From DATKCN01 sp035513175 (GTDB lineage: Bacteria > Chloroflexota > Chloroflexia > Thermomicrobiales > CFX8): a stretch of 47,448 bases of DNA. The stretch lies in contig DATKCN010000321.1 in the NCBI GenBank assembly GCA_035513175.1, positions 1-47,448 of the forward strand, given 5' to 3'. The number at the start of each line of letters is the position of its first letter. Positions within the stretch are counted from its first letter, which is position 1. The position numbers and the translations under genes were made by a program. Below the pieces are notes generated by a model, which had not been told where the DNA came from, did not search any database, and saw only the letters and a list, made by a program, of their open reading frames with translations. This document shows positions 41,335 to 47,448 of this stretch, in pieces.

Positions 41335-42264
41335 CTAGCCGACACGTCCGGTAATGTAATCCTCGGTTCGCGAATCCTGCGGACTCGTGAAGATGTCCTT
41401 AGTGTCCCCGAACTCGACCAGGTAGCCGGTGCGGTCCTCGTTGACCGAGAAGTACGCCGTGCGGTCCGAGACACGCGCCGCCTGCTGCATGTTGTGCGTC
41501 ACGATGATGATCGCGTAGTTCTCCTTCAGCTCATGCATGAGGTCTTCGATCCGCAACGTCGCGATCGGGTCCAGCGCCGAGCACGGTTCATCCATCAGGA
41601 TCACGTCCGGCGAGATGGCGATGGCCCGCGCGATACACAGCCGCTGCTGCTGGCCGCCGGATAGCGACAGCCCGCTCTGCTTCAGCTTGTCCTTCACCTC
41701 GTCCCACAACGCCGCCTGCCGCAGGCTCTTCTCCACCAGCTCGTCCATGTTGCCGCGGTAGCCATTGATCTTCGCGCCCCACGCCACGTTCTCATAGATC
41801 GACTTGGGGAACGGGTTCGGCTTCTGGAACACCATGCCCACCCGACGCCGCACCTCGACCGGGTCGATGCCGTGCGCGTAGATGTCCTGACCGTGGTACA
41901 GCACCTCGCCTGAGACGCGCGCCGTCGAAATGAGATCGTTCATGCGGTTGATGCAGCGCAGCACCGTGCTCTTCCCGCATCCCGACGGGCCGATCAACGC
42001 CGTGATGCGCTGCTGATACATCTCAAGATTCACATCGCGCACTGCATGGAATCCACCGTAGTGCACGTTGAGGTCGTTGAGCTCCACTACAATCTCTGTT
42101 GGCACGCGCGAAGCGTCCGCCTGGGGAATGATGTCCGTGTTTACGAGCCCCTGCGACACGATCCGGTCCTCCCCGATCCTCGTTTCGTCGTACGTGGACC
42201 TGGATTCCGTCCCAGTCGTGCCTCCGTCCGGGACGGTCCCGGTTCCGGCGAGCCGCTGCGACAT
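41335..42264 (-). CDS. pstB: Phosphate ABC transporter ATP-binding protein PstB
   Basis: A 309-residue ATPase of the Pst high-affinity phosphate importer. Walker A GPSGCGKST, Q-loop VGMVFQKPNPFPKSIYENV (a PstB signature), LSGGQQQRLCIARA and Walker B VILMDEPCSALDP are all intact. About 50 residues precede the family's normal N terminus (start of VELNDLNVHYGG), an unusually long and polar extension (TGTVPDGGTTGTESRSTYDET). ATG at 42264 follows AAGGACC and overlaps the pstA stop by one base, so the extension is probably translated; an internal start is possible. Confidence 0.94.
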   Translation of the reverse strand: MSQRLAGTGTVPDGGTTGTESRSTYDETRIGEDRIVSQGLVNTDIIPQADASRVPTEIVVELNDLNVHYGGFHAVRDVNLEMYQQRITALIGPSGCGKSTVLRCINRMNDLISTARVSGEVLYHGQDIYAHGIDPVEVRRRVGMVFQKPNPFPKSIYENVAWGAKINGYRGNMDELVEKSLRQAALWDEVKDKLKQSGLSLSGGQQQRLCIARAIAISPDVILMDEPCSALDPIATLRIEDLMHELKENYAIIIVTHNMQQAARVSDRTAYFSVNEDRTGYLVEFGDTKDIFTSPQDSRTEDYITGRVG

Positions 42265-43316
42265 TACCAGGTCCTTTCAGTCTTGCGTCGGATAAAAATC
42301 GCCACCCCATTCATCGACAGCAAGATCACCAGCAGAATAAGAATCCCTGCCGACGCCAGGTGGTGGAACGCGGCCTGTGGCAGCGACACCCAGGTGTAGA
42401 TTTGGATCGGCATGACAGTGAAGACGTCGCGCAAACCCGTCGGATCGAATGCGATGTACGTCAGCGCTCCGATAGTGATCAACGGTGCTGTCTCGCCGAT
42501 CGCGCGTGACATAGACAGAATCATGCCAGTAAGAATACCCGGCAACGCCGCTGGCAGGATATGAGCAGAAACCGTGTCCCACTTCGATCCGCCGACAGCA
42601 TATGAAGCCTCGCGGATAGACGGCGGCACCGCCCGGATTGCCTCCCGGGCCGCCACGATGATCACCGGAAGGCTGACCAATGTCATCGTCAGCGCGCCCG
42701 CCAGCACCGTGCGGCCTCCGGTCAATCCATCCCACGAACGCACAAAAATCGCTAGCCCCAGTAAACCGTAAATGATCGACGGCACTCCCGCCAGGTTGGA
42801 GATGTTCGTTTCAATGATGCGGCTGATCCAGCCGTGTCCTCCGTACTCTTCCATGTAGATGGCCGCGCCGACGCCGAGCGGGAACGCCATGATGGCGGTC
42901 AGCAGGATCACGAACAGGCTTCCGAGCAGTGGCGACCGGAACCCACTGATCTCCGGGAAGCGCGAGGGGAAGTTCAGGAAAAAGTCCGGGTTGATCCAGG
43001 AATAAAACTCGAGCCTGGCCTCCGGATACTTTTCGTCGATCGTCTCGTTAATCTCCCCGCGTTTGTAGAACCCTTCCCACAGTGTCCAGGACTCCTGAAC
43101 CTGGGGCACGTTTCCCCCACGCAGCTCGCGGTCCTGAACGGCAGACCATGTAAACGTCGAGCCGATCACGTCGAGCAGCAACAGGACCAGCGCGATCACG
43201 CCGAAGATCGTCGTGCCAAGACAGAACGCGCCAAATAATCTGCCCGTGCGCTGCCGCTGCTTCAACCGGTCGCTGAACAGGTTGTCCGTGCCAGGAACCG
43301 CTGGCAACCCGCTCAT
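42264..43316 (-). CDS. pstA: Phosphate ABC transporter permease PstA
   Basis: A 350-residue Pst membrane subunit. Six or so hydrophobic segments follow a cytoplasmic N terminus; between the first helix and the permease domain is a ~90-residue, probably periplasmic, loop (WSAVQDRELRGGN...). The EAA-type loop is near residues 210-240 (REAIRAVPPSIREASYAVGG, then KWDTVSAHILPAALPGI). SRAIGETAPL is typical of PstA. ATG at 43316 overlaps the pstC stop (ATGA); the stop overlaps pstB's start. Confidence 0.93.
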   Translation of the reverse strand: MSGLPAVPGTDNLFSDRLKQRQRTGRLFGAFCLGTTIFGVIALVLLLLDVIGSTFTWSAVQDRELRGGNVPQVQESWTLWEGFYKRGEINETIDEKYPEARLEFYSWINPDFFLNFPSRFPEISGFRSPLLGSLFVILLTAIMAFPLGVGAAIYMEEYGGHGWISRIIETNISNLAGVPSIIYGLLGLAIFVRSWDGLTGGRTVLAGALTMTLVSLPVIIVAAREAIRAVPPSIREASYAVGGSKWDTVSAHILPAALPGILTGMILSMSRAIGETAPLITIGALTYIAFDPTGLRDVFTVMPIQIYTWVSLPQAAFHHLASAGILILLVILLSMNGVAIFIRRKTERTW

Positions 43317-44257
43317 TCGTACACCTCCCGGAACTTGCGGACGAAGATGCGGCTCAGGATGTTAAGCACCAGGGTGATTGCGAATAGCGTCATCCCGACC
43401 GCGAAAATCGTTGAGTACTGGAGCGTGCCCTGCGGCGTGTCTCCCAGGCTGACCTGGACGATGTACGCCGTCATCGTCTGCATGCCCACCAGCGGATTGA
43501 GCGTCAGGTCGAGCAGCGGCTGATTCCCCGCCGCGATCGCCACGATCATCGTCTCGCCAATCGCGCGCGACATCGCCAGGATGAACGACGCCACAATCCC
43601 TGAAAGCGCGGCAGGCAGAGTCACGCTCAGCACCGTCTCAGTTCGAGTGGCGCCAAGCGCTGCCGCGCCGTCGTGCAGGCTGCGCGGCACCGCAGATATT
43701 GCGTCTTCGCTCAGTGACGCGACCATTGGAATAATCATGATCCCCATCGCAATCCCGGCGCTCATTGCATTGAATACCTGTGCTTCTGGCAGGATCCTGC
43801 GAATGATTGGGGTGATGAATAGCAGCGCGAAGTACCCGTATACGACCGTCGGAATGCCCGCGAGAATCTCAAGTGTCGGCTTCAGCACCGCCCTGGCATT
43901 GCGTGGCGCGAACTCCGCGAGATAAATGGCGCTTCCAAGACCGAATGGGACCGCCACCAGCAGTGCGATACCCGCAATCAGCACCGTGCCATTGATCAGC
44001 GGCCAGATCCCAAAGTGCGCGCTCGCGAACAGTGGTGTCCATCGCGTCGTCGTGAAGTATTCACGGAACGTAACCTGTTGGAAGAACGAAATCGTCTCGT
44101 CCAGCAGCACAAACACGATGCCGAACGTGGTAAAGACCGAGATTGCCGCGAACAACAGCAGGATTGACGCAATGGATCGCTCACGGATCGCGCGCCTGCC
44201 AAATCGTTGGGCCCGTAGCGACGTGCTCACCAGGAGTTTGTGAGGTGGCTCGACCAC
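43313..44257 (-). CDS. pstC: Phosphate ABC transporter permease PstC
   Basis: A 314-residue Pst membrane subunit with about six membrane helices starting at ASILLLFAAISVFTTFGIVFVLL. FGLGSAIYLAEFAP, EILAGIPTVVYGYFALLFITP and SEDAISAVPRSLHDGAAALGATRTETVLSVTLPAALSGI (spanning the EAA loop) are PstC features, and SRAIGETMIVAIAAGNQP follows. GTG at 44257 is chosen because GAGG precedes it by 6 bases; TTG at 44269 is an alternative. It follows pstS after a hairpin and overlaps pstA by four bases. Confidence 0.93.
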   Translation of the reverse strand: MVEPPHKLLVSTSLRAQRFGRRAIRERSIASILLLFAAISVFTTFGIVFVLLDETISFFQQVTFREYFTTTRWTPLFASAHFGIWPLINGTVLIAGIALLVAVPFGLGSAIYLAEFAPRNARAVLKPTLEILAGIPTVVYGYFALLFITPIIRRILPEAQVFNAMSAGIAMGIMIIPMVASLSEDAISAVPRSLHDGAAALGATRTETVLSVTLPAALSGIVASFILAMSRAIGETMIVAIAAGNQPLLDLTLNPLVGMQTMTAYIVQVSLGDTPQGTLQYSTIFAVGMTLFAITLVLNILSRIFVRKFREVYE

Positions 44258-44329
44258 GCCTTCCCTCAACGGCTCCCCCTTCCCAATTGATCGACGAGCG
44301 ACTGAAGCCGTATTGCTCGACTAGGACAC

Positions 44330-44365
44330 GGCGCCTCCGGAAGCTTGAAGGCTCCCGGAAGCGCC
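44330..44365 (-). promoter_or_regulatory. Hairpin between pstS and pstC
   Basis: A 15-bp stem GGCGCCTCCGGAAGC (44330-44344) against GCTCCCGGAAGCGCC (44351-44365), two non-canonical or wobble positions, 6-base loop. It lies 20 bases past the pstS stop. Such hairpins often protect pstS mRNA or partly stop transcription, giving more binding protein than permease. No T-run on the transcribed side. Confidence 0.55.
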
Positions 44366-44385
44366 GCTTTTGACGTCGATGTATC

Positions 44386-45507
44386 CTACCGCTCATCCTC
44401 GAAGAGTAGGTCGTTGACTGTGACGCCTTCGGTCGATCCACCACCTTCGAACACCGAGCCGGTTCGGCCTGAGACGAAGCGCTCATACAGCGCCGAGTAG
44501 ATCTCCACTGAGAACGGGATGTAGCCGATCTCCGGAATGATGTTCGGTCCTTCACTCAGGTAGAAGTCCACGAACGCATTCACCTCCGGCCGCTCGTAGG
44601 CTGCCGTGCTGACGTAGATGAAGACCGGGCGCGACAACGGCTGGTACGAGCCGTCCTCAATCGACTCCGCGCTCGGCTCGACACAGCCGACGCCGTCCTC
44701 ATTGTCAACAGCCACCAGCTTCAGGATGTCCTGGTTCTCAACGTAGTACGCGAAGCCGAAGAAGCCAATCGCGTTCGCGTTGCCGGCAATGCCCTGCACC
44801 AGGATGTTGTCATCCTCCGAGCCCGTGAAGTCGCCGCGGCTCGCGCCTTCCTCACCCGTGATCACACCAGTGAAGTAGTCGTACGTGCCAGAGTCCGTGC
44901 CAGGTCCGTACAGGATCAAATCCTCGTCCGGGAAGGATTCGTCGATCTGGTTCCAGCTCATGATCTGGCCCTCGGCGGCCGGTTCCCACATCGTGGCCAG
45001 CTGCGACACTGTCAGGCACTCGGCCCAGTCGTTGGCCGGGTTCACCATCACCGACAGCCCGTCGAAGGCCACCGGAATCTCGATGTACTCGATGCCGTTT
45101 TCCTCGCACAGCGCCGCTTCCTCCTCGCCGATCGGCCGGGAGGCATTGGAGATGTCGGTCTCGCCTGCACAGAACTTGGCGAAGCCACCACCAGTACCTG
45201 AGACGCCGACCGGCACCTGCACGCCGCCGGCAGCCAGCTGGAACTCTTCCGCCATGGCCTGCGTCACCGGGAAGACCGTCGAGGAGCCGTCGATGTTCAC
45301 GCGGCCGGTCAGATCACCGAGGTTCACCTCGCCGCCGTTGGTCGAGGTCGGCTCCGCGCCCGATCCCGGCGTGTTTGTAGCCGCCGGAGCCGCGCCGGTT
45401 GTCGCGGTCGGATCATCGTCGTCGCCACAGGCGGCCAATACCAGGGAGGCCACCATCATCAGCGCCACAATCAGCGCCACTCGCTTCCAAAGCCAGATGC
45501 GATTCAA
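44386..45507 (-). CDS. pstS: Phosphate-binding lipoprotein PstS
   Basis: A 373-residue phosphate-binding protein. A lipoprotein signal peptide is clear: MNRIWLWKR, a hydrophobic stretch ending SLVLAAC with the lipobox Cys near residue 27, then an Asp-rich and Thr/Gly-rich linker. The PstS/SphX domain has VNIDGSSTVFPVTQAMAEEF, the SGTGGGFAKFCAGETDISNASRP phosphate-site loop (in two adjacent motifs), and PGTDSGTYDYF. TTG at 45507 is chosen because GGAGG stands 8 bases upstream and it gives a perfect signal peptide start. Lipid-anchored to the outer face of the cytoplasmic membrane, as expected where no periplasm retains it. Follows the response-regulator gene by 50 bases. Confidence 0.94.
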   Translation of the reverse strand: MNRIWLWKRVALIVALMMVASLVLAACGDDDDPTATTGAAPAATNTPGSGAEPTSTNGGEVNLGDLTGRVNIDGSSTVFPVTQAMAEEFQLAAGGVQVPVGVSGTGGGFAKFCAGETDISNASRPIGEEEAALCEENGIEYIEIPVAFDGLSVMVNPANDWAECLTVSQLATMWEPAAEGQIMSWNQIDESFPDEDLILYGPGTDSGTYDYFTGVITGEEGASRGDFTGSEDDNILVQGIAGNANAIGFFGFAYYVENQDILKLVAVDNEDGVGCVEPSAESIEDGSYQPLSRPVFIYVSTAAYERPEVNAFVDFYLSEGPNIIPEIGYIPFSVEIYSALYERFVSGRTGSVFEGGGSTEGVTVNDLLFEDER

Positions 45508-45557
45508 TCGCTCATCCTCCACTCGGAACGAATTCCCACTATCCCGCCAGGTGGACA

Positions 45558-46286
45558 TCACCCGGCGAAGCGATAGCCAACTCCATGCACCGTCTGGATC
45601 AGCTTCGATCCATCCGGGTCTCCCTCAAGCCGCTCGCGCAGCCAGCGAATGTGAACGTCCACGTTCCGGGGATCGACGACAACGTCCTCCCCCCACACCA
45701 TGTCGAGCAGTTCCGCGCGGCTGCAGACCTCTCCCGAGCGACTGATGAGCGCCGACAGCAGCCGGAACTCCTTGAGCGGCAGGTGCAGCTCCCGTCCATG
45801 AAACATGGCCCGGTGCTCCTTGAGAAAGATCGCCAGATCGCCCGACACCAGTACCCCGTCCTTCGGCCTGCTCGCCTCGGAGCGCCGCAGCAGCGCCTTG
45901 ACGCGCGCCAGCAGCTCCCGCAGCGAGAACGGCTTGGAAACGTAATCGTCCGCCCCGGCATCCAGCCCGTTGACAACGTCGATGTCGCGGTCCAGCGCCG
46001 TCAGGATCAGGATCGGCACAGCCGACTCGCTTCGAATCATCCGGCACACCTGCCGGCCATCGAGCTTCGGCAGCATCAGGTCCAGCACCACCAGATCCGG
46101 CTTCAGCGCCCTCGCCAGCTCCAGCCCCTCCTCGCCGTCGCGCGCCTGAGCCACCTCGTAGCCGTGCCGGTCGAGATTCAGCGCCAGCATCTCGCGCAAA
46201 TCCGCGTCGTCCTCAACGACGAGAACCAGCGGCAGCGCATCTGCCTCCCCGCCTCGCGTCCGTTCAGCCGACTGCGTCTGCTGCAC
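45558..46286 (-). CDS. OmpR/PhoB-family response regulator
   Basis: A 242-residue two-domain response regulator. Receiver domain residues are complete: acidic pair in VVEDDADL, phospho-accepting Asp in VVLDLMLPKLDG (about residue 65), Thr in LILTALD and Lys in YVSKPF. The C-terminal winged helix has LPLKEFRLLSALI, the recognition-helix region ERRAELLDMVWG-like text (SRAELLDMVWGEDV) and VDVHIRWLRERLE...VHGVGYRF. It heads the pst operon, so a PhoB/PhoP role in phosphate control is likely; no sensor histidine kinase gene is adjacent within the window. GTG at 46286 follows GAGG. Confidence 0.92.
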   Translation of the reverse strand: MQQTQSAERTRGGEADALPLVLVVEDDADLREMLALNLDRHGYEVAQARDGEEGLELARALKPDLVVLDLMLPKLDGRQVCRMIRSESAVPILILTALDRDIDVVNGLDAGADDYVSKPFSLRELLARVKALLRRSEASRPKDGVLVSGDLAIFLKEHRAMFHGRELHLPLKEFRLLSALISRSGEVCSRAELLDMVWGEDVVVDPRNVDVHIRWLRERLEGDPDGSKLIQTVHGVGYRFAG

Positions 46287-46364
46287 CTTGTTCGTCCCTC
46301 ACTCCTGTGCGCGGTGAACTCCCCACGCCCAATAGCAAGCCTAGGCGCGCCATGTGTTCGCACG

Positions 46365-46390
46365 ATTAACTGATCGTTAAGGTTGTGTTA
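46365..46390 (-). promoter_or_regulatory. Pho-box-like direct repeats upstream of the phosphate operon
   Basis: On the minus strand TAAC occurs twice and TAAT once at exact 11-base intervals (in TAACAC, TTAACG and GTTAAT), ending about 80 bases before the response-regulator start. Direct repeats of TTAAC-type with one helical turn between them are how PhoP/PhoB-type regulators bind, so phosphate-dependent autoregulation of this operon is likely. Confidence 0.5.
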
Positions 46391-46506
46391 GGAGGAGTGA
46401 TGTCCGGACTGACGGGGCCTGAGCGCGCGACATCGAAAGCATCTCTGTACCGCTGGACGTGGCGACCGTCGACCTGGGAAGCTCGAGGCTCAGCAGCACC
46501 GGTCGA

Positions 46507-47448
46507 TCATGTCAGGCGCTGCAGCACCTCACGCCCAAACGTTTCAATGAACTCCCGCTGGTTCCGCCCGACGTTGTGCAGCATCACCCCCGCCAGATCG
46601 AGCTCAAGGTCCCGCGCCAGCCAGTCGATGTGCTGCTGAGGGTCTGCTGAAATCCGCACCCCGGCGTCCATGTCCGCCGGACGCACGAACTTGGCGGCGG
46701 CTTCGAACTGATGGGGGAGCCGCAGGTCGGCGAGAACCTTGCTGTCCTGTGCCGTCACACGCCATTGGTCGAAGGCGCTGGTTCGCGCCCGCTCCTCGCT
46801 TGTGTCCCACGACACGTGGACCTGCAGGTATACCGGCTTGCCCGTGCCACCACCGGAGCGAAACGCCTCGATGACCTCTCGCTCCTTGCCCTCCGGCTGA
46901 TTGATCGTAATCAGCCCGTCGGCCCAGTCGCCCATCCAACCGGCGGTTTCCACCGACAACGCGGCGCCAACGACCAGCGGCGGCGCACCCGGCAGCGTGT
47001 ACAGCTTCGCTTCCTCAACAGTGACGCGGCCATCGTGGGTGACGAGCTCCCCGCGCCAGAGCGCGCGCATGATCTCGACACACTCGCGCAGGCGCGCGTT
47101 GCGCTCGGCTTTGATCGGCCAGCGCTCGCCGGTAATGTGCTCGTTCATCGCCTCGCCGCTGCCGACGGCGATCCAGAAGCGTCCGGGAAACATCTCGGAC
47201 AACGTAGCGGCCGCCTGGGCGATGACGGCCGGGTGATAGCGATAGCCAGGCGCGTTAACGACACCGAAGGGCAGTGTCGTGCGCGCCATCGCCGCCCCCA
47301 GCCAAGACCAGGCGAAGCCCGATTCACCCTGCACGTCGCTCCATGGCATGAAGTGGTCCGAACACATCGCCGCCGCAAAACCAGATCGCTCAGCAAGCTG
47401 AACGTACTCCAGCAATTCGCTCGGCGGGAACTGCTCGTGCGAGGCGTG
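46507..47448 (-). CDS. Luciferase-like flavin-dependent oxidoreductase, TIGR03885-like (5' end outside window)
   Basis: At least 313 residues, open to the window edge, of a luciferase-like TIM-barrel oxidoreductase close to the TIGR03885/F420-dependent glucose-6-phosphate-dehydrogenase-like group. Visible are HASHEQFPPSELLEY at the start, SDHFMPWSDVQGESGFAWSW, VNAPGYRYHPAVIAQAAATLSEMFPGRFWIAVGSGEAMNEHI (split across family motifs), and a C-terminal HIDWLARDLELDLAG. It probably starts a few residues beyond the edge. Whether it uses FMN or F420 is not decided; no F420 synthesis genes are in the window. It lies upstream of, and on the same strand as, the phosphate regulator but is separated by the Pho-box region. 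Confidence 0.9.
   Translation of the reverse strand, partial: HASHEQFPPSELLEYVQLAERSGFAAAMCSDHFMPWSDVQGESGFAWSWLGAAMARTTLPFGVVNAPGYRYHPAVIAQAAATLSEMFPGRFWIAVGSGEAMNEHITGERWPIKAERNARLRECVEIMRALWRGELVTHDGRVTVEEAKLYTLPGAPPLVVGAALSVETAGWMGDWADGLITINQPEGKEREVIEAFRSGGGTGKPVYLQVHVSWDTSEERARTSAFDQWRVTAQDSKVLADLRLPHQFEAAAKFVRPADMDAGVRISADPQQHIDWLARDLELDLAGVMLHNVGRNQREFIETFGREVLQRLT

Overview
The window is GC-rich (roughly two-thirds G+C), densely packed bacterial chromosome with frequent GTG and TTG starts and many ATGA/GTGA gene overlaps. Gene content (SUF-type Fe-S assembly with SufU scaffolds, several luciferase-like flavin oxidoreductases, a high-GC-style Pst operon, GAF-rich diguanylate cyclase, copper amine oxidase) and the style of the intergenic hairpin repeats fit a Chloroflexota bacterium, perhaps of the Thermomicrobia/Sphaerobacter type. 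That placement is inference from gene style; no phylogenetic marker was tested. No phage, transposase, CRISPR array or rRNA is visible.

Layout. (1) 1-8953: a peptide/amino-acid scavenging cluster. It holds the C-terminal end of an oligopeptide-binding protein, its two permeases, an M20 dipeptidase-like protein whose first metal-binding His is replaced by Pro, an amidohydrolase and an Asp/Glu/hydantoin racemase, facing an M28 peptidase and a second, paralogous amidohydrolase on the other strand. No transport ATPases are present. (2) 9225-9321: a selenocysteine tRNA (selC, anticodon TCA) on the minus strand, with no other sel gene in the window. (3) 9448-16261: a four-GAF diguanylate cyclase, a VWA protein, a ThDP enzyme and a J-domain-like coiled-coil protein. 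(4) 16262-16719: non-coding, with a decayed interspersed repeat and an operator-like palindrome. (5) 16720-21336: a minus-strand operon of a hypothetical protein, a frameshifted S9 peptidase, an alpha/beta hydrolase and a luciferase-like oxidoreductase.

(6) 21481-23834: Orn/Lys/Arg-type decarboxylase, VOC protein and a small acidic protein. (7) 23851-32069: the iron-sulfur region. A Fur-family regulator sits between a minus-strand rhodanese-sufU pair and a plus-strand sufC-sufB-sufD-sufS-sufU-Rieske operon. Dyads and half-sites at the promoters suggest shared control. (8) 32210-33763: methionine aminopeptidase and a HEPN-MNT pair whose HEPN gene is frameshifted. (9) 33802-40511: copper amine oxidase, a trans-sulfuration PLP enzyme followed immediately by a PrxQ-like peroxiredoxin, and a translationally coupled trio (inositol-phosphatase-like, TIGR04076-like, luciferase-like oxidoreductase). 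(10) 40584-46390: a phosphate operon, response regulator-pstS-pstC-pstA-pstB-phoU, with a three-repeat, 11-bp-period Pho-box-like site upstream and no sensor kinase gene. (11) 46507-47448: a luciferase-like flavin oxidoreductase cut by the window end.

The two apparent frameshifts (S9 peptidase near 19261, HEPN near 33261) both look like loss of one base in a short homopolymer, so sequence error should be excluded before calling either gene dead.
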